Source of the DNA: Gemmatimonadaceae bacterium
GTDB lineage: Bacteria; Gemmatimonadota; Gemmatimonadetes; Gemmatimonadales; Gemmatimonadaceae
Direction of reading: 5' to 3'
Assembly: GCA_036496605.1 (NCBI GenBank)
Contig: DASXKV010000048.1
Coordinates: forward strand, 1-64,000
DNA: 64,000 bases
Shown here: positions 1 through 7,820 of the stretch, piece by piece
Numbering within the stretch: position 1 is the first letter of the stretch
Layout of the letters: every line of letters begins with the position of its first letter
Notes under the pieces: model-generated
The model's input: the letters and a program-made list of their open reading frames with translations, nothing else
What the model was told of the DNA's origin: nothing
The model's database searches: none
Translations under genes and position numbers: made by a program

Positions 1-43
1 GACAGGCGTCATACTTGGTTCACCCCCCCGGAGGGGGGACATT

Positions 44-640
44 ATGAAAGTGCAACAGATTCGGAAGTTCGACATGCTGCGGCGCGTCCAGCAGTTCCTG
101 GACGAGTTTGCGGCGAAGCTGTTCGCCGCGACCGCGGCGGCCGCTCGGCAGGCCCTCGATCAACTCGTGGAGGACATGCGGGTGAACGAGGCAGAGCAGG
201 CGAGCAACACGCTGAACGCCAAGAGCCAGACGGCGGCCCAGGCGGCGTTGCGTCAGGATCTCGTGAAGGACCACATGCGGCCGGTGGCGTTGATCGCGGC
301 CGCGCACCTGCGCGATGTGCCGGAGTTCAAGGCACTGCAGGTGCCGAAGGTCGGTGTGAAGGCCGCGGTGCTCGTGCAGGACGCGAACGCCATGGCCCAA
401 GCAGCGAAGCCGTATCAGCAGGTGTTCGTGGGAAACGGTCGTCCGGAGACGTTCGTCGACGATATGGTGGCGGCGGCGAACGCGGTGCGAGCGTCGATCG
501 ATGCGCGTGGCAAGAGCATCGCGACGAAAGCGGCAGCACGAGCCCCGGGTGATGAACCCGGGGCTTCTTTCACTGATTTACTCTTCAGTGCCTCTATCAC
601 CTCGGTGTGGAGCATCAGGCCGCGCGATCTCACGAGTTGA
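44..640 (+). CDS. Hypothetical protein, probably frameshifted near its 3' end
   Basis: I do not recognise this 198-residue protein. A strong ribosome-binding site (GAGGGGGG) sits just upstream of the ATG. The first ~165 residues are Ala/Gln/Val-rich and mostly helical, without signal peptide or membrane segment. The frame then runs straight through a strong intrinsic terminator hairpin at 541-570, which is unusual for a real coding end. A TGA in another frame lies in the hairpin loop (550-552). The natural protein therefore probably ends near residue 168, and the last ~30 residues are an artefact of a frameshift or of a lost stop. No function can be assigned. Confidence 0.55.
   Translation: MKVQQIRKFDMLRRVQQFLDEFAAKLFAATAAAARQALDQLVEDMRVNEAEQASNTLNAKSQTAAQAALRQDLVKDHMRPVALIAAAHLRDVPEFKALQVPKVGVKAAVLVQDANAMAQAAKPYQQVFVGNGRPETFVDDMVAAANAVRASIDARGKSIATKAAARAPGDEPGASFTDLLFSASITSVWSIRPRDLTS
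541..570 (+). terminator. Rho-independent terminator
   Basis: A perfect 10-bp stem (541-550 with 556-565, AGCCCCGGGT pairing ACCCGGGGCT) encloses a 5-nt loop and is followed by TCTTT. It lies inside the last codons of the upstream reading frame, which suggests that the real stop of that gene lies at or before it. Confidence 0.8.
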
Positions 641-657
641 GTGAATCCTAAATCGGA

Positions 658-690
658 CTACCCTCTACCCTCTACCTTCTACCCTCTCTC
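658..690. repeat. TACCCTC low-complexity tract
   Basis: Four imperfect units of CTACCCTCT lie between the first gene and the transglycosylase. The complementary strand has three GGG tracts and one GG tract with 4-nt spacers, so it is a potential G-quadruplex. A related tract on the opposite strand lies at 6922-6950. Confidence 0.6.
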
Positions 691-786
691 AATCACTGCG
701 TAGGCTCCCTGCGTGAACTCGAGCGGCGTTTCGTTCTAAGATAGGAATGAGGGAGAGCACAACCGGCCTAACGTCTGACTCAAAAG

Positions 787-875
787 TTCACCAACAACCA
801 GCCCCAACCACCAACAACCAGCCCCAACCACCACCAACCAGCCCCAACCACCACCAACCAGCCGCCAACCACCAC
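787..875. repeat. CCAACCACC-type tandem repeat
   Basis: About four imperfect ~20-nt units rich in AACCAGCCCCAACCACC form an almost T-free stretch of ~90 nt in the region upstream of the transglycosylase gene. A similar A/C-rich tract forms the leader of the LVIVD gene at 7740-7820. There are no conserved spacers, so it is not a CRISPR array. The rest of 641-997 shows no gene. Confidence 0.7.
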
Positions 876-997
876 CGACAAGCGAGCGCGTCAGTGCTCT
901 GGGAGGGCCCAATCTCCTTTCCGCCGCTTTCGCGAAACTGCCTCCTCCGGAGGGGGTAGAACTGTCATCACCCCTCCAACTTCGGGAGTAGTCACGC

Positions 998-1789
998 ATG
1001 ACCAAGCAAGCCATGCGGAACGCCATCGCATTGCATCGCGACACCATGGTCCGCTGGATCATGACGACGGCGCTGTTCGCGGCCGCCGGTTTTGCCATAA
1101 CGCAAACGTTAGGCAACACACTGCAGATCGCGATGCGGCCCGCGGCCGAGGCGATCTCCACTCCCGTGAACGCGGCTGCCCCGAAGGACTCGCTGCCCAA
1201 AGTGACGGCTGCGGCTCCCGCTCCGACGTGGCAGCTCGCGAACATCGCCAATCCGCGCGTCGACAGCTGGGTACAGCGATTCTCGACCTCGCTCAAAGGA
1301 GACATCTCCGCGGCCCTGGATCGCGGCGAAGCGTATCTCCCGATGATCTCGGCGAAACTCGCCGAGCGGAACATGCCGCAGGAGCTCGCTTACTTGCCCC
1401 TCATCGAGTCGCAGTACCAGACCCATGCGCGGTCACGGGTCTCGGCCGTCGGCCTCTGGCAATTCATGGCATCGACAGCGCGGAACTTCGGACTTTCTGT
1501 CAGCAAGCATGGCGACGACCGCACGAACGCAGCAAAGTCGACCGACGCTGCGCTCACGTACCTGTCGCAGTTGCATAATCGCTTCGGCTCGTGGTATCTC
1601 GCCGCGGCAGCGTACAACGCCGGGCCCGGCACCGTCTCGAAAGCGATGCAACGCGTCCTCGGCCGTTCGACGGGAAGCGACTCCGATTTCTATGCGATCT
1701 CGAAGCGACTCCCCGCGGAGACGCGCGAGTACGTCCCGAAGCTCATCGCAGCCGCGCGCATCGCAAAGGACACGACGGCGACGGAGTGA
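998..1789 (+). CDS. Lytic transglycosylase, SLT domain (GH23)
   Basis: This 263-residue protein should cleave the glycan strands of peptidoglycan non-hydrolytically in the periplasm. An N-terminal hydrophobic segment (about residues 13-35) acts as signal anchor. The SLT domain covers about 105-235. The motif PLIESQY carries the catalytic glutamate, GLWQFM follows, and AYNAGPG near residue 205 is the classic third motif. There are no LysM repeats, so it is shorter than MltD. The ATG is preceded by GGGAG at a workable distance. Its 3' end lies 9 bp from the convergent ADOP permease gene, with no terminator visible between them. Confidence 0.93.
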   Translation: MTKQAMRNAIALHRDTMVRWIMTTALFAAAGFAITQTLGNTLQIAMRPAAEAISTPVNAAAPKDSLPKVTAAAPAPTWQLANIANPRVDSWVQRFSTSLKGDISAALDRGEAYLPMISAKLAERNMPQELAYLPLIESQYQTHARSRVSAVGLWQFMASTARNFGLSVSKHGDDRTNAAKSTDAALTYLSQLHNRFGSWYLAAAAYNAGPGTVSKAMQRVLGRSTGSDSDFYAISKRLPAETREYVPKLIAAARIAKDTTATE

Positions 1790-1798
1790 CCATCGTCA

Positions 1799-4216
1799 TC
1801 ATTCGTAGCGCAATGCTTCGACCGGATCGACACGCGCGGCACGACGAGCTGGGATATAGCTCGCAAGCAGCGTCAGCGCTCCTAAAACGAGCGATACGCC
1901 GATGAAGCTCGCGCCGTCGAGCGGAGATATACCGAACAGCAGCGCACGCAACGTCCGAGTAACCACAAAGGCGCCGGCCAGGCCGATGGCGATGCCAATA
2001 CTGCCCAGCACCGCGCCCTGACCCACTACGAGACGCACGACATCCAACGTCTGTGCGCCTAACGCGACGCGCACGCCGATCTCCTGGGTCCGCTGCGAGA
2101 CCGCGTACGAGATCACACCGTAGAGGCCGACGCCCGCCAGCACGAGCGCGATCGCCGCAAAGGCGCCGAACATCTTGCCGTAGAGCGCGCGCTGCCAGTA
2201 GGAGCGCTGGATGTTCGCGTCCATGCTCAGAACACGAAACGCGGGCAGAAGCGGATCCATTTGCTTGAGCGCCGAGATCACGACGCCGGTTGCGCGGGTC
2301 GGGTCGTCGCGCGTCCGCACGACGATCGCCGCCAGACTCCAGCCACCTTGTTGGTAGGGCATGTACCCCTGCAGATCAGGCGGGGAGCTGAGTTGCTTGT
2401 GCTTGATGTCCGCCGCGACGCCGATGATGGTAATCCAACGCCGCGACGTGTCGGTCGGCGAGCCGAAACGGAATCGTTTGCCCAACGCACGTGCCGGAGT
2501 CTTCCAGAACTGTCGCGCCATGTACTGATTGATCACGGCGACGCGCCCCCCTGCGCCGCTGTCTGCCCACTCCTGTTGCGTGAACATACGGCCGACAACG
2601 AGCGGCACGCGCAGCGTCTCCAAATATCTTGGCGATGACCAACGAATCTCGAGCAACGGCTCCGAGCCGATCTTGACGTCCTGGCCTTCGGGGACGAAGA
2701 AGCTGTTGTTGTTGCCGCCGCCGAGTGGAATCCGGTTCGAGATTGCCGCGGAGACGATGCCCGGCTTCGCATTCAGCGTCGCGAGCAACCGATCCCAGAA
2801 CTGGAATCGCTGATACGTGGAGTCGTACGCGGGTCCCTCGAGGCTGACCTGCATCGTCAACAAGTTGCTGGGATCGAAGCCTGGCCTAACGTCTTGCAGC
2901 ACGAGGAAGCTGCGAACGAGCAATGTCGCGCCGACGAGGAGCACGAGCGACAGCGCGAGCTCGCCGACCACCAGCGTCGCGCGCAGACGTTGCCACGAGC
3001 GTCCCGCGCTCGAGCCGCGCGCGCCGGCATCACGCAGCGTCTCGTTGAGATTGGGCTTCGCGGCTTGAAGTGCCGGCGCGACACCGAAGAGGAGTCCAGT
3101 CGCAATCGCGAGTGCGAGAGTGAAGATGAGCACCTCGCCGTCGATCCTGAACTGCATCCAGATTGGTCTCGTCGTAACGATGTTGGCGTTGATCCACCGC
3201 AAGAATCCATACGCGAACGCAACGCCGAGTACGCCGCCGAAGAGTCCGAGGACAACGCTCTCCGTGAGCAGCTGCCGCAGGATGCGCGCGCCGTCGGCGC
3301 CGAGCGCGACGCGCACACCCATTTCCTTCGCGCGTGCCGACGCGCGCGCGAGGAGCAAGTTGGCAACATTCGCGCAGGCGATGAGCAGCACGAACGCGAC
3401 CGACGCCATCATAATCATCAGCACGGGGCGAACGTCGCCCACTTCCGCGTCGCGCAGCGTCTCGACGTCGACGCCCCAGCCGGTGTTGGATGCCGGATAG
3501 AGAGTCTCGAGACCGGCGGCGATGCGATTGAGATCGATGCGTGCCTGGTCGATCGTCATTCCCGATTTGAGGCGCCCCATCACTTGCCAGGAATGGTTGC
3601 CGCGGTACTTGACTGGGTCGAGCTGGAGCGTCGTCCACGCGACGGCAGCGCCTGGGAAGTCGAAGCCGGCTGGCATCACGCCGATGATCGTATGTGGAAC
3701 ACCGTTGACCATCACCTGATGTCCGATCGCATCGGCATGGCCGTCGAATCGCTCGCGCCAGAGACGATCGCTGAGCATGATCACGTGCGGGCCGTTGAGG
3801 CGATCCTCCTCCTCGCGAAAGTCGCGTCCGAGCGCCGGCGCGACGCCGAGCGTGTGAAACATGGTCCACGAAACGTCGGCGCCCTGGATGTAGTCGGCGG
3901 CGTCACTCGCGGCGAGGTTGAACGAGGAGCCAGTGTAAGCGCCAACGCTCGTCAGCGTGCGGTTGTCCGCCTGCCAGCTCCGGAAATTCGGATAGGACAC
4001 GGTGTTCATGTGCCATCCGCGCCGCGGATTGGACTCACCCATTGCAACGATGGCATCCGGGTCGTGATACGGAAACGGACGAAGCAGCATCGCGCGGACG
4101 CAGCTGAAAATCGTTGTGTTCACACCGATTCCCAGAGTGAGACACAACACCGCGGCGATCGAGAAGGTTGGGTTCTTGATCAGCGTGCGGATGGCGAACC
4201 GCAGGTCGTTCAACAT
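1799..4216 (-). CDS. ADOP/MacB-FtsX family ABC permease
   Basis: The 805-residue membrane protein belongs to the duplicated-permease (ADOP) group common in Acidobacteria and Gemmatimonadota. It starts with the typical MLNDLRFAIRTL segment, followed by TM1 (about 20-42), a MacB-like periplasmic core domain (50-240), an FtsX permease domain with three TMs (280-410), a second periplasmic domain, and a second FtsX domain at the C terminus ending ARRAARVDPVEALRYE. I chose the ATG at 4216 because the frame upstream offers only a TTG at 4246. No ATPase gene lies nearby, which is normal for ADOP orphans, and no PadR gene adjoins this copy, unlike the copy at 45.5 kb. Confidence 0.93.
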   Translation of the reverse strand: MLNDLRFAIRTLIKNPTFSIAAVLCLTLGIGVNTTIFSCVRAMLLRPFPYHDPDAIVAMGESNPRRGWHMNTVSYPNFRSWQADNRTLTSVGAYTGSSFNLAASDAADYIQGADVSWTMFHTLGVAPALGRDFREEEDRLNGPHVIMLSDRLWRERFDGHADAIGHQVMVNGVPHTIIGVMPAGFDFPGAAVAWTTLQLDPVKYRGNHSWQVMGRLKSGMTIDQARIDLNRIAAGLETLYPASNTGWGVDVETLRDAEVGDVRPVLMIMMASVAFVLLIACANVANLLLARASARAKEMGVRVALGADGARILRQLLTESVVLGLFGGVLGVAFAYGFLRWINANIVTTRPIWMQFRIDGEVLIFTLALAIATGLLFGVAPALQAAKPNLNETLRDAGARGSSAGRSWQRLRATLVVGELALSLVLLVGATLLVRSFLVLQDVRPGFDPSNLLTMQVSLEGPAYDSTYQRFQFWDRLLATLNAKPGIVSAAISNRIPLGGGNNNSFFVPEGQDVKIGSEPLLEIRWSSPRYLETLRVPLVVGRMFTQQEWADSGAGGRVAVINQYMARQFWKTPARALGKRFRFGSPTDTSRRWITIIGVAADIKHKQLSSPPDLQGYMPYQQGGWSLAAIVVRTRDDPTRATGVVISALKQMDPLLPAFRVLSMDANIQRSYWQRALYGKMFGAFAAIALVLAGVGLYGVISYAVSQRTQEIGVRVALGAQTLDVVRLVVGQGAVLGSIGIAIGLAGAFVVTRTLRALLFGISPLDGASFIGVSLVLGALTLLASYIPARRAARVDPVEALRYE

Positions 4217-4226
4217 GCTCGAGTCC

Positions 4227-4244
4227 GCGTGATGAGGATCACGC
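4227..4244. promoter_or_regulatory. Inverted repeat in the divergent promoter region
   Basis: GCGTGAT and ATCACGC form a perfect 7-bp inverted repeat with the 4-nt spacer GAGG, 10 bp upstream of the ADOP start and ~150 bp upstream of the divergent DUF5916 gene. It could be an operator or a leader hairpin; no regulator is assigned. Confidence 0.35.
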
Positions 4245-4393
4245 AATCGGACAGTCGTGTACCAGGAATGGTTGGAGTGGCCAATCGAGGACGAGCCCGT
4301 TTATGAAACTTTATCCACCCCTATTGCGCGTATGGCTGTCCAATGGGTCGACTCGTCCCTCGTCCCACCAGACTCCCCGAGTGGCACGCCAGA

Positions 4394-6922
4394 ATGCTTT
4401 CTTTCCTCCCTCTCGTCAGCCTCCTTGCGCTGGGCACTCAGCGTGACACCGCTCGCGTGCCGGCCGCAACTGTCGCGATTCGCGCTCGGCGGCCACCTGT
4501 CATCGACGGACGCGACAACGATCCCGTGTGGCGGGAAGCGCCGCCGATCATCGACTTCACCGAATGGCAGCCAACAGAGGGAAAGCAGCCGCGATTCAAG
4601 ACGGAAGCGAAGGTCGCATATGATGCGGCGAATCTGTACGTCTTCGTGCGCGCGTACGACCCGCGGCCCGACAGCATCGCGCGCATACTCGAGCGCCGCG
4701 ACACGTTCACGCCGACGGACAAGATCTGGATCTTCCTCGACTCGTACCACGACAAGCGGACCGGCTACGAGTTCGGCGTCACGCCAGCCGGTGTGAAGCT
4801 CGACGGGCAGATCTCCAACGGCGGCAACGAGGATTTCGCGTGGGACGCCGTCTGGGACGTTGCGACGACGGTCGACTCGTTAGGTTGGACGGCCGAATTC
4901 AGAATCCCCTTATCACAGCTGCGATACGGGAAGCAACGCCGTCACGACTTCGGCTTCACGATCGATCGGGATATCTATCGGTATACCGAGCGCATGAGCT
5001 GGCCCCAGTTCAGTCAAGCGAAGCCGGACATGATCTCGCAGCTCGGGACGCTGGAGGATCTGGAGGATCTGGAAGTTCCGCGGCGGCTCGAGGCCATCCC
5101 GTACGTCGTCACGAAGCGCGCGTCGACGATCACCAACAACCTGTACACGAATCCGTCGAGCGCCTCGGCCGGAGGGGACATCAAGTATCGCGTCGCGCCG
5201 AACATGACGCTCGACGCAACGATCAATCCCGACTTCGGCCAGGTCGAATCGGATCCGGCGGTACTCAATCTCAGCGCGTACGAGAGCTTCTTCGACGAGC
5301 GGCGCCCGTTCTTCGTTGCCGGCCGCGGGGTGTTCTCCTTTCCGGTCAATTGCTCGAACGTGAACTGCTCCAGCGAGAACCTATACTATAGTAGGCGCAT
5401 TGGCCGGACCCCTCAGCTCGCGCCGACATACGGTGACACCGTTCCGCAGGCGCCGACGACCATTCTCGGCGCGGCGAAGCTCAGCGGTCGCCTAACGAGC
5501 GGGACCACGATCGGCGTGCTCGACGCGGTCACACAGCGCGACGCGAGCCCTGGCGACACGACTTTCGAACCGAGGACGAACTACGGCGTCGTGCGCGCGA
5601 CGCAGGACTTCCGCGGCGGCAATAGCACGATCGGCGGGATGCTCACGGCGGTCGATCGCGCGAACGACAGTTGGACGGCTGGATATCTGCCGACCAACGC
5701 GTACGTCGGCGCCGTCGACTTCAGGCATCGCTTCTTCAAGAACACGTACGAGATCTCGGGCTCGTTCGACGAGAGCCGAGTGCAGGGGACGCCGCAAGCG
5801 ATGGCGGCGCTGCAGACGGATGCCGTGCACTACTATCAGCGTCCCGACGCGGGCCTGCCGCTCGACTCGACTCGCACCGTGCTCGGGGGCGACGCCGAGG
5901 AGCTGCATTTCAGTAAAGTCAGCGGTCGGCATCTTTCTTTCGAGTCGGCGCTCCAGCGGCGGTCACCGGGCTTCGAGATCAACGACCTCGGGTATCTCCG
6001 TCGCGCCGATCAGACGTCGTGGAACACGTGGGTGGGCTACTTCGACCGCAATGAGCGTTTCTTCTACCAGCGCTTCCAGTGGAACAACAACTGGTGGCAG
6101 TACTGGACGACGAACGGTCTCGCACTCGAGGCGGCGTACAATACGAACTTTCAAATCACGCTGAAGAACAATTGGGGTGTGCACTTCGGGAGCACGCTCG
6201 GTCAACTCGGCTCGACGTATGACGACCGGAGCGCCCGCGGCGGTCCGGCGATCCGTCAGGACACCTACAACGCGCCGTGGGTCTTCATCAACGGCGACGA
6301 CCGGCGCGCGGTGGTGCCGTACCTGAGCTGGAGCTTCTACAACGTCGGGAACGGCAAGAACCGCTCATGGAATGTGGGCCCCGAGATCGACTACAAGTCA
6401 TCGGGCCGATTCAGCTCTGCGTTCAGCCTCAACTTCTCCAAGAATATCGATGACGACCAGTGGTTCGGCTTTTATGCGGACGCGTCAGGCCCACACTACA
6501 CCTTCGCGCGTTTGAACCAGACCACGACGTCGGCGACGGTGAGACTGAACTACACCTTCACGCCGGCAGTTTCGTTGCAGGCGTACGTGCAGCCGTTCGT
6601 CTCGAAGGGTGCGTACGTGAACGTCCGCCAACTCTCGTCGACGCCGCGTGCAATCGACTATGACGCGCGGTTTGCGCCGTTCATCGATCCGTCAGTGACG
6701 GGCGATCCGGGCGGGTTCAACTTTAAAGAGTTTCAATCCAATCTGGTTTTTCGGTGGGAGTACAGGCCCGGATCCACCTTGTTCGTGGTGTGGAACGAGG
6801 GCCGGCAGGGGTATGCGAATCAGGAAGGGAATACGCCGTTCACTGGGGACATTCGCAACCTGATGTCGCTGCATCCCGCGAATACGATTTTGGTGAAGAT
6901 GTCGTATTGGCTCAACCGGTAG
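4394..6922 (+). CDS. DUF5916 protein with CBM9-like N-terminal domain
   Basis: This 842-residue protein has a short signal peptide, a carbohydrate-binding-family-9-like beta-sandwich domain (about 30-220, starting PPVIDGRDNDPVWREA) and a long DUF5916 region rich in aromatic beta-strands. That region probably forms an outer-membrane barrel; the C terminus YWLNR fits an outer-membrane insertion signal. The start at 4394 is chosen because the signal peptide MLSFLPLVSLLALG begins there; 17 upstream codons contribute only charged residues. The exact substrate is unknown. Family members are often encoded next to transporters, and here it is divergent from an ADOP permease, possibly sharing a control region. 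Confidence 0.88.
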   Translation: MLSFLPLVSLLALGTQRDTARVPAATVAIRARRPPVIDGRDNDPVWREAPPIIDFTEWQPTEGKQPRFKTEAKVAYDAANLYVFVRAYDPRPDSIARILERRDTFTPTDKIWIFLDSYHDKRTGYEFGVTPAGVKLDGQISNGGNEDFAWDAVWDVATTVDSLGWTAEFRIPLSQLRYGKQRRHDFGFTIDRDIYRYTERMSWPQFSQAKPDMISQLGTLEDLEDLEVPRRLEAIPYVVTKRASTITNNLYTNPSSASAGGDIKYRVAPNMTLDATINPDFGQVESDPAVLNLSAYESFFDERRPFFVAGRGVFSFPVNCSNVNCSSENLYYSRRIGRTPQLAPTYGDTVPQAPTTILGAAKLSGRLTSGTTIGVLDAVTQRDASPGDTTFEPRTNYGVVRATQDFRGGNSTIGGMLTAVDRANDSWTAGYLPTNAYVGAVDFRHRFFKNTYEISGSFDESRVQGTPQAMAALQTDAVHYYQRPDAGLPLDSTRTVLGGDAEELHFSKVSGRHLSFESALQRRSPGFEINDLGYLRRADQTSWNTWVGYFDRNERFFYQRFQWNNNWWQYWTTNGLALEAAYNTNFQITLKNNWGVHFGSTLGQLGSTYDDRSARGGPAIRQDTYNAPWVFINGDDRRAVVPYLSWSFYNVGNGKNRSWNVGPEIDYKSSGRFSSAFSLNFSKNIDDDQWFGFYADASGPHYTFARLNQTTTSATVRLNYTFTPAVSLQAYVQPFVSKGAYVNVRQLSSTPRAIDYDARFAPFIDPSVTGDPGGFNFKEFQSNLVFRWEYRPGSTLFVVWNEGRQGYANQEGNTPFTGDIRNLMSLHPANTILVKMSYWLNR

Positions 6923-6950
6923 AGGGTTGAGGGTTGCGGGTAGAGGGTGG
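6922..6950 (+). repeat. G-rich heptad tract, potential G-quadruplex
   Basis: Four GGG tracts separated by 4-nt spacers (TTGA, TTGC, TAGA) follow directly after the DUF5916 stop codon. The pattern fits the canonical G3N4 quadruplex motif on the plus strand and is related to the tract at 658-690. Confidence 0.6.
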
Positions 6951-7007
6951 GGGACTGACGAACTCCCCCCGCTAGCCGAGCGCCGGGCCGACCGCTACCC
7001 TAGAGAC

Positions 7008-7667
7008 ATGTTCCGCAAGCCATGTAGTTGGATCGGCGCACTATTCGTCGCGGCCTTCGCCTCGCCAGTCGCGGCGCAGACGCTGACACCGGTACATACC
7101 GATGCCGCGGCCATCGCCACGGCGCGCGCCGACAGCGCGCGAAAACCGTATACCACCGCCGACGTCGCCTTCGTGTCGGGAATGATCCATCACCATGCGC
7201 AGGCGATCGTGATGGCGAGGTGGGCCCCGACCCACGGCGCGAGCGCGGACGTGCGCACCCTCTGCGGCCGCATCATCAACGCGCAGCTCGACGAGATTCA
7301 TCGCATGCAGCAATGGTTGGCTGATCGGGGCCAGCCAATTACCATGCCCCGGTTGACTCGGGACACGTCGATGCGGGACATGCCCGGTATGCAGATGGCC
7401 GGCGACTCGCTGATGCCGGGCATGCTCTCGAGCGCCCAGCTGGACACGCTCGATCGCGCGCGCGGAAAGGACTTCGACCGGCTCTTTCTCACCTACATGA
7501 TCCAGCATCACACCGGCGCCGTACACATGGTCCAGCAGCTGTTCTCGACCTACGGCGCCGGCCAGGATGAAACAATTTTCAAGATCGCGACGGACATCAA
7601 CGTCGATCAGAGAACGGAGATCGACCGCATGCACCGGATGCTCGTCGCCCTCGCGCTCGGAGGGTGA
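7008..7667 (+). CDS. DUF305 family exported protein
   Basis: The 219-residue protein has a signal peptide (MFRKPCSWIGALFVAAFA, cleavage near VAAQ) followed by two DUF305 helical repeats. Each repeat carries the conserved paired histidines: MIHHHAQAIVMA near residue 60 and MIQHHTGAVHMV near 165. A Met-rich linker (RDMPGMQMAGDSLMPGM) lies between them. Histidines plus methionines suggest metal, perhaps copper, binding in the periplasm, which is an inference. The start is placed at the signal peptide; the longer frame from 6927 reads through G-rich intergenic sequence. It is followed by the LVIVD gene, a gene pair that I believe recurs in related genomes. Confidence 0.9.
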   Translation: MFRKPCSWIGALFVAAFASPVAAQTLTPVHTDAAAIATARADSARKPYTTADVAFVSGMIHHHAQAIVMARWAPTHGASADVRTLCGRIINAQLDEIHRMQQWLADRGQPITMPRLTRDTSMRDMPGMQMAGDSLMPGMLSSAQLDTLDRARGKDFDRLFLTYMIQHHTGAVHMVQQLFSTYGAGQDETIFKIATDINVDQRTEIDRMHRMLVALALGG

Positions 7668-7671
7668 TCTC

Positions 7672-7820
7672 TGGTGGTTGGTGGTTGGTTGTTCGTTGTT
7701 AGGGAATAAGGATTGTCGGCGAGCGTAGCTCGCCAACAAATCCGAAATCACCAACTACCAACCACCAATCACCAGCTACCGACCACCACCAACTACCATC
7801 AACCCCAACACCCAACCACC
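7672..7820. repeat. GGTTGG/CCAACC low-complexity flanks with hairpin
   Basis: A GGTGGTTGG tract (7672-7690) is followed by a perfect 7-bp hairpin, GGCGAGC-GTA-GCTCGCC (7718-7734), and then by an ~80-nt A/C-rich tract of CAACTACCAACCACC-type units up to the LVIVD start. The G-rich and C/A-rich arms are complementary and could pair over ~50 nt. The hairpin has no U tract, so it is not a classic terminator. The leader contains no Shine-Dalgarno sequence. Confidence 0.55.

Noticed and set aside
787-875. Possible CRISPR array in CCAACC repeats
   Set aside because: Units are imperfect, contiguous and without unique spacers; no cas genes are present.
2894-4306. 470-codon open frame opposite the ADOP permease
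   Set aside because: Antisense shadow; composition is Arg/His/Glu-rich and no family motif is visible, while the minus strand is a full ADOP permease.
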